Source of the DNA: Durusdinium trenchii
Taxonomy: Eukaryota > Sar > Dinophyceae > Suessiales > Symbiodiniaceae
Reading direction: 5' to 3'
Assembly (NCBI GenBank): GCA_963970005.1
Contig: CAXAMN010001225.1
Coordinates: forward strand, 82,670-146,669
Length of the DNA stretch: 64,000 nucleotides
Under the pieces are notes generated by a model. That model saw only the letters and a list, made by a program, of their open reading frames with translations, was not told the origin of the DNA and searched no databases. The position numbers were made by a program, and so were the translations under genes. Positions 1 to 10,226 of this stretch are shown in pieces; the first letter of the stretch is position 1, and every line of letters begins with the position of its first letter.

Positions 1-28
1 GCCCAATAACGTCCTGACAAGAAGCTGG

Positions 29-70
29 GCCAATCACCTTCTGAGAAAGTAAGTGGATCCTCAGGGATAG
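29..70. repeat. Arm of a small foldback element (partial copy)
   Basis: Read on the minus strand, this stretch matches the left arm of the foldback element at 10121-10226. Both carry the ordered blocks TATCCCT, GGATCCA and TCAGAAGGTGATTGG. The element probably continues beyond the window start, so its other arm cannot be judged. It is a second copy of the family, which supports a mobile rather than a chance palindrome. Confidence 0.6.
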
Positions 71-288
71 ATCATAGATATGTAATGAAGTATGTATATA
101 TGTATATTTATCTACACGCGACGGACAAGCTAAGCTGGTGGGTGTTGGTCAATGCTTGCCGCTACGGATGCAAGGCAAACAGATTGATACAAATAGCCCT
201 ACAGTCTGGTAGGCTACCAACACAAACGCACAGGACAGGCCACATGTAAAACTCTAAGGGCGGCACCAGCACCTTAAATGTTGCATGA

Positions 289-560
289 ATGTTGATTCTT
301 GATTAGTGACCCCTCCCACATTAATGTCTGCACCGTTTCTTTTAGTCATTATCTATATTGTGTTTGCATTAAAATGCTATTATTGCTTAATGTCCGCACA
401 GTTGGGATGTAAGAATATCGTATTAATGTGTCCTTTTAATTTGATGTCCTATTGTATAATTTGTTTGACCTCTTGATTTTTCTGGAATCAATTAATAATC
501 AGGAGTCTCATGGATTCGACTAGGGGGGAGGGGGGGTTCACACTAATCAAGAGTCAACAT
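289..560. mobile_element. MITE-like foldback element, ~272 bp
   Basis: The ends are inverted copies. The first 20 bases (289-308) and the reverse complement of the last 20 (541-560) agree at 19 positions around the core CTTGATTAGTG, and similarity continues into a C-rich / G-rich stretch (309-317 against about 526-540). The interior is AT-rich and non-coding. TGA flanks both ends (286-288 and 561-563), which would fit a 3-bp target duplication. A shorter relative with the ACTCTTGATT end lies near 12342-12411. Confidence 0.65.
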
Positions 561-1865
561 TGAGTGAGATCTTTGTATTTGTTCAATCTGGCATGAAATT
601 AGGAGTTTTGCTTGGTCCGGAACAGGTCACAAGGACCAAGGACACAGCAAAATAGCAAAACGGTTTTGCGGACATGGTCTTTCAAGACAACATGTCACCA
701 ACTACAGCGCTTTTCCGCCAGCCCCGTTTGGTGCCCGAGCCACGTACCACACTTGGGAGACCTGGAATTGTCGAGTCTTCTCTCCACGCATCGCCTGCAG
801 CGTCAAACGCCTGGCGGAGTTTGAGCGACTCGAGGCCAAAACGGCGAGTTTGAGCAATTGGACGTTGCACCCAGTTGTGTGTGCAATGGGTGGAACGTGT
901 TTTTTACTTATTCCCCGTCAGTTGGACATTGCACTGTAGTCCATATTGCTGGCCCCCCCTCCGTTATGCAAAACATGCAAAACAATATTCCACATGACAT
1001 ATGACTCGGCGTCGTTTCTTCAATACAGCAATTGTTTCGAGGGCACGGTGAGTCGAGTTCAAGTTTATCGGTCTATTACATTCTAAGTACTTGAAAGTGT
1101 ATGAAACAAAGGCAAAGGCAAAGGCCAAAAAAAAACTTCAAATCGGGTCACCCATCTAAGCTTACGGCTTGACAAACGATTTCATAATCTGGGTTGATCC
1201 TGCTCTTGCAGCATACAACATGCAGCAAACACTATATAATATATGCATACACAAAAACCATTTATGTGACACCAAGTAATCGGAGGGCTTGTGGTTTGAA
1301 CACAAGCCTGAGATGTTATCATTTCACGATCTGGACCAAACGGCCCACCCGGATGTGATGACTTCAAAGGAAAAGAGCAAGTTGGAAAGGAAAAACATGA
1401 AGCCCCCACAACCACAAGGTGTGTTTTCCTGTTTCTTTCAAGTAAATATATAGGCTTGCTTGCTTGCTTGTTTGTTTGTCAAACCAGTTTCCCGTCAACG
1501 GTGCTTAGTGCTTCAAACCCACCAGGTCGTTCGAGACGAACCACCCGGACGAGACCGGTCATTGACCGGACGGGACCGGTGTCGGGCCCCACCTCTGCTG
1601 CTCCACGTTCAGGGCCACTTGTGGCCGGGCCTCGGAAGTGGTGCTCCGGTCTTCGAAACAGCGCAGCTTTAGGTTCCGCGAGGCGTGGTGTGTAGGACCC
1701 AAGGTTGAACCAGGTCTTCAAACAAAAAGGTATGAAAACAAAATGACACCTACAAAGGACCTGGCAATGAAAGGTGGCAAATGTGACATGGATATTTAAA
1801 AAAAACAAGATGGAGCCCACGAACCCGAATGCAAACACGTTCGAAAAGCTACATATGTCCAAATG
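561..1865. other. Intergenic, no gene recognised
   Basis: Short open frames occur on both strands but none has a recognisable domain or a convincing exon pattern. There is a small GGCAAA repeat near 1110-1124 and a polyA run near 1130. Confidence 0.5.
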
Positions 1866-2418
1866 ACACTCTTGTAGGACACTCTTGTGGGACACTCTTG
1901 TGGGACACTCTTGTAGGAAACTCTTGTGGGATACTCTTGTGGGACACTCTTGTGGGACACTCTTGTAGGAAACTCTTGTGGGACACTCTTGTAGGACACT
2001 CTTGTGGGACACTCTTGTGGGACACTCTTGTAGGACACTCTTGTGGGACACTCTTGCGGGACACTCTTGTTGCACATTCTTGTAGGACACTCTTGTGGGT
2101 CACTCTTATGGGACACTCTTGTCGGACACTCTTGTGGGACGCACTTGTGGGACACTCTTGTGGGACACTCATACGGGACACTCTTGTAGGACACTCTTGT
2201 GGGACATGCGGGACACTCTTGTGGGACACTCTTGTGGGGCACTCATACGGGACACTCTTGTGGGACACTCTTGTGGGACACTCTTGTGGGAGACTCTTGT
2301 GGGACACTCTTGTGGGACACTCTTGTGGGACACTCTTGTAGGAAACTCTTGTGGGATACTCTTGTAGGACACTCTTGTGGGACACTCTTGTAGGATACTC
2401 TTGTGGGACACTCCTGTA
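1866..2418. repeat. 13-bp tandem array, about 42 copies
   Basis: The unit is close to GGGACACTCTTGT, repeated head to tail. Common variants are TAGGACACTC and TAGGAAACTC. A few units are disrupted, for example near 2085-2110 and 2205-2215. Because 13 is not a multiple of 3 and the unit creates no stop codons in several frames, long open frames (150-220 codons, repeating every 13 residues) appear on both strands. They are a by-product of the repeat and not evidence of genes. Confidence 0.95.
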
Positions 2419-2430
2419 GGGCACACTCTT

Positions 2431-2664
2431 CGTACGAGACTTCCTCCAAAAGTCACGCTGCGAGGCTGCAAGACGAGCTTTTCGTACGAGACTTCCTCCA
2501 AAAGTCACGCGTCAAGTCTCAAAAACGAGCGTTTCGTACGAGACTTCCTCCAAAAGTCACACGTCAAGTCTCCAAAACGAGCGTTTTGTACGAGACTTCC
2601 TCAAAAACTCACATGTCAAAGTCTGCAAAACGAACGTTTCGCACGAGACTTCCTCCAAAAGTCC
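2431..2664. repeat. 52-bp tandem array, five copies
   Basis: Five units begin at 2431, 2483, 2535, 2587 and 2640, each with CGTACGAGACTTCCTC or a close variant followed by AAAAGTCAC; the last is partial. The spacing of 52-53 bp equals four units of the neighbouring 13-bp array, although the sequences do not obviously align. Confidence 0.9.
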
Positions 2665-2812
2665 AGCGGAAACACCCATCGGAGCACACACATCACGCAG
2701 CCCTGCCAAGCAGTTTCGCGATTCCAGCCCCTCCAAGCGACACCCGCTCACACGCCAATCCCAATGTGACAGCGACATTCACCTCTACCACAACTCACAA
2801 CCTCCCGATTCC

Positions 2813-2990
2813 CTGCGCCTGCCACGAATCTTTCCGCGTCCACACGTCTAACGCGCACAAAGTACTGCGCCTGCCACGAAATGTCACCTCCGTCACACCT
2901 CGCAACCTCACGACTCCCTGCGCCTGCCACGAGAATCGCACTTCCACACCTCAAAAGCCGCACAAAGTACTGCGCCTGCCACGAAAAGTG
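2813..2990. repeat. CTGCGCCTGCCACGA repeat, four copies
   Basis: The 15-mer CTGCGCCTGCCACGA starts at 2813, 2875, 2918 and 2970. Copies 1 and 3 share one upstream context (ACGACTCC / CCGATTCC) and copies 2 and 4 another (GCACAAAGTA). This makes a higher-order unit of roughly 100 bp present twice. Confidence 0.8.
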
Positions 2991-3399
2991 ACAATATCGT
3001 CTCATGTGAGCTTCAACAAAATTTGCACCACACCACACGTTTGGAATGATTTCGACCCGTTCTGAGCACACTCCCATCCACCAAAATCGGCATTTCAGCT
3101 GAGACTTGTCACGAAAACAGAGCTTCGATGCCACACCCTGAAACGCAAATCCCAATGGCACAGCCACATCCAACACCCCAAAAACACGACTCTCCAAACG
3201 CTAATCCCAATGGAACTGCGCAGCAATCTGCAGATCTCACAAAACGCTGCGCCTGTGCAGCGAAACGCATCACGTTTCTTGCGCGGCATGTCATTTTCAT
3301 GCAAATCACAATGGAATAGCGGCGCAAACTGACACGTGACACATCCATGAAAAGTCACTTGCAAAAGCTTCCCCCAATGGCAGCGCCTTAGCGACCTAC

Positions 3400-3446
3400 T
3401 GCGGACGGTTGCGAACGGTTGCGAACGGTTGCGGACGGTTGCGAAC
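3400..3446. repeat. 10-bp tandem repeat
   Basis: About 4.7 copies of GCGAACGGTT / GCGGACGGTT. The unit alternates A and G at one position. Confidence 0.9.
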
Positions 3447-5284
3447 ATAGAAGCAACGGGTCGCGAACAAGACTCTACCCCCAGACCCCCAGAGTTAAAC
3501 GAGAACCCTTCGCTACGCATTCGGGAAAAAACAAACATAAAACTTGAACTGTTCTACTCATGCTTGAAACATAATTCGTGGGGCTCCAGTTAGGACTGCG
3601 CTCTTGGCGCCTTTGGCGTGCCAAGCGCCATCATTCTCTGAGAAAGGTTGTGCTCCGGGCCCTTCAAGTCACCCCTAGATAGAATACAGTACAAGCCAAA
3701 CCTGAAACCTAGGACCTACAGTGAATAGGTGATAATATGTTGGTCGAAAATTGGCACATCTCACTCTTCCAGCACTGTAGCTGCATGGCGCCAAGCAACG
3801 TGCTTCACCTCTGCGTGACGGCGTGAAGTGGAGAGGACGTGCGCGTGAAGTGACGTGGTCAAGTTCGGTCCCCATCCTGGGGTCGGGGTTCATCTCCCCA
3901 AGAGAAAACCAAAAGGATCTTCCTTTTGGAGGCTGCGCCAGGCAGGGATATGCTTGATATTCATTCGGAGTCGCCTAGAAGGCAATGCTGCAACGCACTA
4001 AAATCGAATGGAATCAATAATAACATGTTTTCCGCCTTGCACCTGACCCCCCCGAAGAAAAAAACACACACACACACATTGGAATTGCTTTAGCTTTAGG
4101 GGTGGGAATGGTCAAAAGTGTCTGTCCAAAACAATTTTGTGGAGTATGCATTCCCTCTCCCCAGTCAGTCTTGGCCTTTAAGCAATACCACCACTATTTG
4201 ATATTGTTGTTTGGAAAATTCCAGAGGCTTCATTCAAGCATAATTTCCTTATTCAGTTTCCACTGGGGTAGCCCGTGGGCACCCATGAATTGACTGACTG
4301 TATATGAAGTGCTTCAGAACAATGCAAAGGACTATATAGTAGAATTCACCACTGAACCACTGATCTCCTCTTGATTTCTTGATTTGATAGATTTCCTCGT
4401 GTCCAGTCCAACACCGGAGGAATTCAGAACAAAGCTGTGTACAAAAGGCTTGTGTCAATCGTTCTCTTCAGAAGGCAGTTCACCAAAAGGAATTCCCGTT
4501 CTTTTCTTTCCCATCTTGCGAACAATTCCTTGGCCAAACTCCCTGCAATTGTTTTGGTGGAACTCTCACTGTAGACCGTCCTTCACTTTGTTTAGTGGGG
4601 GTGGGCATGATAAATCACAGTTCAACATGACTTTATGGGAAACAGTAAGCACTGTTGGAACTTGCTGCCAATGTGTAAATGCCCATGTTGCTCCGCAAAT
4701 AGGCAGTGTTTAGGGGACCATCCCCTGGTATAGGGAACAACCTAGTATATGTGTACTACAAACAGCCACTCTGACAAGAACTGTCCTGGACTGGAACCCT
4801 ATAGGCCCTATCGCCAAAAAATGAATTTACTCTAGTAAATCACCGGACATGTTTATATAGTTATAGTGTTGCCTGGACAAATATTCCAGTACTGGCATAA
4901 TTTGACCTCCAAAAACACGGAAGAATGAATATATATGTGTTCGCCTTTAAAAAAGATCAGCAATGCGCAAACCAAATTTACACAACAATGAACAACCTCT
5001 GTGGTCTCCAAGAGTAAGCGGGATACTCAGCTAATTTGATTCTAGCACGTATTACATTTATAATTGCAGCACAGTTAAGCATCACGATAATCGACTGCGT
5101 GCTGTTCAACAATAATCAAAAATACTCTCAACTTCGTTTGGTTTGTGGGTTGCACCGAACTTACTTTCATGTTCTATAATTGTAAATCGGTTAAAGGTGG
5201 AGGCTCACGACGAGTCGCCTATTGGAGATGTTGAGGTGAGGGATCCTTCAAATAATGGCTATTTACGAGGAATTTGGATTGGAC
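3447..5284. other. Intergenic, no gene recognised
   Basis: Only short frames without recognisable domains. A short CA run lies near 4068-4078. Nothing else was seen. Confidence 0.5.
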
Positions 5285-5418
5285 CCTCACTCTTGACCAT
5301 TCTTAAACTTAAATCACTCTTGAACACTCTTAACTCAGTCTTAACTTACACTAAGCACAAACCCACTCTTGACCCACTCTTAACCGACTCTAATTCCACT
5401 CTCAACCACCTCTAAACC
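5285..5418. repeat. Degenerate CACTCTTGACC-type repeat
   Basis: About ten diverged units of 10-14 bp containing ACTCTTGA or ACTCTTAA. It resembles an old version of the ACACTCTTG core of the 1.9-kb array, but the spacing is irregular. Confidence 0.5.
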
Positions 5419-7004
5419 ACTGTTGGGTACTGTTACTGTTGGGCTGTATAAATGAGTTTTGTCGAAACAACCCTGCACTTCAATGTGAGTCACTTCAGTC
5501 AGGTAAACTACTGTTTACTACGGTAGAAGGATCCAAAGGATCCAAAGGTCACAATATGATCACCAAACATTCAGTGTGAGGGCCCCCATGTGAGGGGGTC
5601 CCTCTAATCTCCCATGACTAAAGCTGTTTTAGACTCCACCTGGCTGTCAAGGTGCAACAGCAAGTAATAAACTTATACAATTTCGTGCTCCACAAAAACA
5701 AACCTGCATTTAGAATTAAATCCGTAAAGTAGGTGACAATAATAAACATTCTAAACCCAAATAATTGTCATTCAACACATTAACCAACTTGAAATCGTAT
5801 CCAATTCAAACTCAAGTCATGAATCAATGTAACTATGTATTGATGGTACCCTCTCCAAAACATTGCAAAGAGTACCCGGGTACCGCTTAGGAAAACCAAA
5901 TATCTACAATCAAACATAAACACTTGTCACTCATAAACATTGCTTTCAACTGCCTGATAAAGTTAAGTTACTGTTGTCAAATAAGGTCATCCTTCTCAAT
6001 TGCAATAATTACAATTCCTGCAGTACCAAAAAAAACATCCACTTCAGTTTCAATTGGTTCTTTCAATTGGTTCGTAGATTGCAGTAATAAAACGTATATA
6101 TATATATATATCTATACATGAATATATATATATATGAATACAATCTTCCACCAAATCCAGCAACACAATTTACTTCAAGTCTTTTCGACTCCCTTTCACT
6201 TGCCTTTTGGCATTCAAACAACCTTGAGGTCCAATGTACATTGTTGCAAACGATGTTTCCCCTTTTGACACACAAACAAAACCCCTATCTTTTCACTAGG
6301 AGGAGTTGTTATTGATTGCGATGTGCACATTCACAAAGTTCAGTAGCAACGTGTTGTTATTTTGCTCCCCTGTTTCAATTGAACCTTGCCTCGTTGCCTG
6401 CCTCCGCGAGAAGGGTTATAATATAGATATATATATATAATCAATAATGAATAGCATTGGGTGCCAGCCATCCTATGTCATCCTAAGCCCTGTCCTTTAC
6501 CTGCGACAAACTCGCTTGTATCTTGCGTCCACGGACCGCCGGTGACCAGCCTTCACCACGGGCATTTGACGGACATTCTCCCCCAGGTCCACGGTCTCCT
6601 ATTTGCGTCGAGCCATCCGTTTCGGTGTGAAAAATTGGTTCCTGCTTTTTTGTTCAGAGGGAATAGGTACAGCTCCACTACTGTGGGTGAAGCCCAAAAC
6701 AGTCAAAGCAGAACAGCATGGAACAGGTAATGATTCTTCACAAAGTATAAAAAAGGCAAACTTCATGCATGTAGGCAATTTCACAGCCATGCAAAACCCT
6801 TGGATGACACAACTCCTACATGCCGGCTAGAGCCAACGTTTGCATCTGCATCTGGGCCAGTTGCACAGCACTGGGTACTTCCAGTGCACAAACATCACGA
6901 AGAAAGGGATTACACAACCAATTGCATAAACATAACGTATATTTATATACATACACATATTTATATGGCACCCTCTTTAACTACACGACAGTTGGTCAGA
7001 TTTT
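5419..7004. other. Intergenic with TA microsatellites
   Basis: Holds a short hairpin at 5578-5604 (GAGGGCCCCC pairing with GGGGGTCCCTC) and TA-rich microsatellites at about 6095-6137 and 6420-6440. No coding region is supported. Confidence 0.5.
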
Positions 7005-7083
7005 AGGGGTATCATCGTTCATTATGGTGATTTGGAGGGTGCGATATATGTATATACTATATACATATACGTATGATACTCCC
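7005..7083. repeat. Small foldback with AT-rich palindromic core
   Basis: Outer arms GGGGTATCATCG (left) and CGTATGATACTCCC (right) are inverted relatives. The centre has perfect 11-bp arms, ATATGTATATA and TATATACATAT, with a single-base spacer (7046-7068). The sequence CCTCTTTAAC flanks it on both sides (near 6971 and 7090). Confidence 0.45.
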
Positions 7084-8123
7084 AAAGTCTACCTCTTTAA
7101 CAAATTTGTTGGTAGATGATGGTATCTGTTTCAAGTGTTTTTGGCTCATGTTTGATTGCTCTAGTTCTTTGTGTGTGATGTTAATTAATACAGTCTGGAT
7201 ACCACTGCACCACAAACATGCATGATGCTGTGTACAATTGTATATATACACTGCTTCGGACAGTTTTCCCAGTATTGAGATTGCTTGATCAATGAATTGG
7301 GGTTCTATCATATCCCTTGTGGTGTAGTTTCTTGCACTCTTATCTATGGATGTGTCAACTAATTCAAGGGAAGCATATAGTCTTCAGCGGTGTTGCCTTC
7401 TACTATACTTGTTAAAAATGATGCTGTATGTCCTCATAGCGTTACTTCAGTAGTCACAAGCAGTAAAGGCTCCATTGATGCTGCTCAGTGTGCCACACAA
7501 ATCAATCATCAAGTAATGTAAAATAGTATTTTAGCATCAAACAAACCCTCTGAAGGTAGTTTAGAAGATTGACCCTTCCATACCAGGAATTGTCCTACTC
7601 AGGGTCCTACTCAAATCATCTTACATCGTCCTGTTATGCTCTGTTTCTTCTCCAAGCCTGATTGGACTAGGAAAGGCTTCGCGATGCGATAGGAAAGCAA
7701 CCATATTTAGAGCATGTGGAAAACAAAGCAAATTCAAACATAGAACTTACAGGAAAAGCCAGTTGAGATCAGGACAAACATGTCAAAGGGAAGAGCGTTG
7801 AAGCCCAAGTCTAAATATCTGACATCAATCACTCAAAGCGGGCTCCTGGGAGATGGCTTAATATGGCATGCGCAAATTGACAACACAAAACACGTCGGTC
7901 TTGAAGGGACATAATATTACATAACATATAATATGTTTACTATGTATGCATCACATGACATGACATCACATCACATTACACTACACCTACCTACCTGCAT
8001 GCACTCTTAACAACACATTACACTACATTAAGTCATGCATACTATACACATACCGCAAATATCCCCAAGTCACCCCCATGGCCCATGACATTCCAAGACA
8101 TACCCCAAATAACACAAAACAAA
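7084..8123. other. Intergenic, no gene recognised
   Basis: AT-rich, with short CATGACAT / CACATCAC runs near 7945-7985. No exon-like segment was recognised. Confidence 0.45.
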
Positions 8124-8316
8124 AGCCTTACGTCGGGCTCGCGAAAAAGCGCCTTACGTCGGGCTCGCTCGAGAACATCGGGCTCCTCGAACTCGGTGAG
8201 GCCCCGACCGTCCATGGTCCAGTTGGAGTCGGACTGGGTCCCCAGTCCATTTCGAGCTTCTCCTGATCCGATGAGCCGCCTGTTCCTCTATAGGTGGGAA
8301 CCAAATTGTGAGACAA
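8124..8316 (-). CDS. Possible exon, unidentified minus-strand gene (segment A)
   Basis: Two minus-strand frames look protein-like here. One reads through motifs such as DQEKLEMDWGPSPTPTG, the other through ERARRKALFREPDV. A ~26-bp direct duplication (GCCTTACGTCGGGCTCGC, twice between 8127 and 8171) makes frame choice uncertain. I assign no function. It is listed because 8.1-10.1 kb holds a series of such minus-strand segments that could form one gene. Confidence 0.2.
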
Positions 8317-8489
8317 AACAAGGCATTGTTTCTGCCTTGAACTTATGCCTGATCTGGTGGATAGCCTTCAACAAAGGTGCCAAAGCAGCCAAGATGTATG
8401 TTGGCAGATGTTGGCCGCGGCATGAGTGATAATGCTGATGAACCAACATCCTTGCAGGTACTTAAAACTTATAACGAAATGATCCTATC

Positions 8490-8616
8490 ACACTTGCCAC
8501 TGGCTCTGGTCTCTGGTATCCAAAACACTGGCTTGCTGAACTGCACCTCCCAGCAGGTGCCTCCATCGTACTCGCGAACCTCCCATGCAGCATCTGGCTC
8601 GAAGGTGATAGTCTTC
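8490..8616 (-). CDS. Possible exon, unidentified minus-strand gene (segment B)
   Basis: A CAG followed by G (exon start 8616) opens a frame beginning K-T-I-T-F-E-P-D-A-A-W-E-V-R-E-Y-D-G-G. It continues through WEVQFSKPVFWIPE to a possible donor near 8490. The composition is that of a folded protein (Trp, acidic residues, few low-complexity runs), and the acceptor matches the AG|G pattern used by the channel gene in this window. No family is recognised. Confidence 0.35.
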
Positions 8617-8743
8617 CTGATGCGGTGATGGCCACAAGTCGCTGTGCATCGCCTCCCTGTTGCTGGTCTTGTTCTTGTTGTTGTTCTAAGCTTCCGCTGG
8701 TACCCCCTAACCCGACAACCAAATATACCAATGTGCACCAAAA

Positions 8744-9703
8744 TTGCAAATGAAGTTGATTGATGTTGGTTCAGGGATGGAAGATGCGTCTGTTTCATTG
8801 GCATCCGCTGTGATCTCCAGATATCTCCAGGGTGTTCCAGGGTCACTTGTTTCAGGAACTTCATCAAAGGCACTTTGCAGCCCATTGTGGTTGGTCACCC
8901 AAGACCTTTGCCTATGGCACTGTACGACTGCGATGCTTCACCAAACACACCCGAGACACTCCGGGATGTCCTGGCAATCCAAGACACACATCCGTTGGTT
9001 TCCACACATCCGTTGGTTCAAAGACGGTGAACGTCGCTGGCCGTTCGCTTCCACATTGTCGCCCAGACCCCTCGGTGCTTCCAAGCAGCCTTTCTTTGGA
9101 AGCTGCAGACCTGCTGTACATGAGCAATTCCAGTCCGTCGTCCAGCACATCACACTTCAAGACAAAAGAAGCTATCGTCGGATCCATCGTTTCTTCCTTC
9201 GAGAAGGCCCCCTGAAGTCAAGCAAAACCCACCCAAGATCTATACCCCAGTCAAGGCTCTATTGGCAAAAAACAGCAACACCCCGCGCCTCGCAGAGGAG
9301 GGAGCGGATGCGATTGGGAAAGACGGACCATCGGTTTTCTCTTCAGGTCTCAAAGATTCTTGTGCCTCTATTGGAAGCTCTAAAGTTGGAGATGTTTGCG
9401 GTGGCTCTTCATGACGTTGAGGATCTGGAGGCCGATGCTCTTCTTCTAAACCTTGGCAAACGAGGCGGTCCGCACAGGGGGTGTGCGGATGCCAATGTTC
9501 TTTTGATGTTTTTAGTCTATCCACTGTCCCTGCTCCAGCAAGCGGGGTCATGCGGTTGCAACTTCGCAGCATGCCTTCAAGATCCTTCAAGCATTGAAAA
9601 CTACAATGTGGTTCTTTACCCACGGCAATCCGTTACTAATTGTCACCCACGGCAATTTGATGAGCTCCTGTCCCAGACTCTGTCAGCATGGGAATCAATG
9701 TGA
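8744..9703 (+). CDS. Long plus-strand open frame (319 codons), doubtful
   Basis: The longest plus-strand frame outside the repeats and the retroelement antisense. It is rich in Cys, His, Trp and Arg and shows no domain. Three minus-strand segments in the same interval look more protein-like, so it may simply be the antisense of real exons. It is recorded because a frame of this length is uncommon by chance at this base composition. Confidence 0.2.
   Translation: MQMKLIDVGSGMEDASVSLASAVISRYLQGVPGSLVSGTSSKALCSPLWLVTQDLCLWHCTTAMLHQTHPRHSGMSWQSKTHIRWFPHIRWFKDGERRWPFASTLSPRPLGASKQPFFGSCRPAVHEQFQSVVQHITLQDKRSYRRIHRFFLREGPLKSSKTHPRSIPQSRLYWQKTATPRASQRRERMRLGKTDHRFSLQVSKILVPLLEALKLEMFAVALHDVEDLEADALLLNLGKRGGPHRGCADANVLLMFLVYPLSLLQQAGSCGCNFAACLQDPSSIENYNVVLYPRQSVTNCHPRQFDELLSQTLSAWESM
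8750..8898 (-). CDS. Possible exon, unidentified minus-strand gene (segment C)
   Basis: The frame reads through DEVPETSDPGTPWRYLEI and TDASSIPEP before turning into unconvincing sequence near 8755. An overlapping frame on the same strand is also open but looks less protein-like. No family is recognised. It lies 134 bases upstream (in gene order) of segment B. Confidence 0.3.
8912..9187 (-). CDS. Possible exon, unidentified minus-strand gene (segment D)
   Basis: An open frame starting MDPTIASFVLKCDVLDDG and continuing through LLMYSRSAASKERLLG. An 18-bp tandem duplication (CACACATCCGTTGGTT, twice at about 8985-9019) lies within it. No domain is recognised. A long plus-strand frame overlaps and competes with this reading. 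Confidence 0.25.
   Translation of the reverse strand: MDPTIASFVLKCDVLDDGLELLMYSRSAASKERLLGSTEGSGRQCGSERPATFTVFEPTDVWKPTDVCLGLPGHPGVSRVCLVKHRSRTVP
9240..9623 (-). CDS. Possible exon, unidentified minus-strand gene (segment E)
   Basis: A 127-codon frame with a proline/glutamate-rich middle (EEEHRPPDPQRHEEPPQTSP, then LELPIEAQESLRPEEK). This would suit a disordered linker. No function is assigned. It overlaps the long plus-strand frame. Confidence 0.25.
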   Translation of the reverse strand: MGKEPHCSFQCLKDLEGMLRSCNRMTPLAGAGTVDRLKTSKEHWHPHTPCADRLVCQGLEEEHRPPDPQRHEEPPQTSPTLELPIEAQESLRPEEKTDGPSFPIASAPSSARRGVLLFFANRALTGV

Positions 9704-9921
9704 GCATGGGCCATCATGGGCCCATTCGGACATTTATTATAGCACATATATTAACTATGGACTATGGGGAAAAACAACAACTACCTTTGCAATGGCAACC
9801 CTACCCATTATTTGTAGTAAAATGAGATAATGATATATAGTTAATTAGATTTAGATATAACAAGCATATACTAACATATAATATGGGAGTACACCCCATA
9901 TCAATTCCTAGTCTCCCTCCC

Positions 9922-10080
9922 CCATCTTCCAAGTAGCTCCGCAGGTTGGCGGATTGGCGCTCTAACTCTGCCGTGAGCTCTTGCAGAATCACCCGAAGCC
10001 GTTCCTTGATCACTCGCGAGCGAAGACCGTTCCGAACAGCAACCACAGGTGGCCAATCTTTCGCTTGGCTCCGATCGTGA
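9922..10080 (-). CDS. Possible exon encoding a coiled-coil segment
   Basis: The minus-strand frame reads VVAVRNGLRSRVIKERL, then RVILQELTAELERQ and SANLRSYLEDG. It is a regular amphipathic, charged helix with coiled-coil spacing, and the frame stays open upstream to about 10080. It lies just before segments A-E in gene order and could be their 5' neighbour. No family is recognised. Confidence 0.35.
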
Positions 10081-10120
10081 ACAAATGGTGAAAGATGGTG
10101 AAAGGTTAAACAACGGAGCC

Positions 10121-10226
10121 TATCCCTAGGGATCCAAGTACCTTGTCAGAAGGTGATTGGAGACACTGCTATGTAGGTTTGGAGGGTCCAAGTACCTTCT
10201 GAGAGGGCACTTGGATCCCTAGGGTA
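10121..10226. mobile_element. MITE-like foldback element, 106 bp
   Basis: Arms 10121-10160 and 10188-10226 are inverted relatives sharing CCCTAGGGATCCAAGT and TCAGAAGGT with a few mismatches, around a 27-bp spacer. A partial copy lies at the window start (29-70). There is no coding capacity. Confidence 0.7.

Noticed and set aside
1479-2508. Overlapping open frames of 110-219 codons on both strands with 13-residue repeats
   Set aside because: They follow from the 13-bp tandem array, whose unit lacks stops in most frames. Both strands are equally open and there is no start or splice context.
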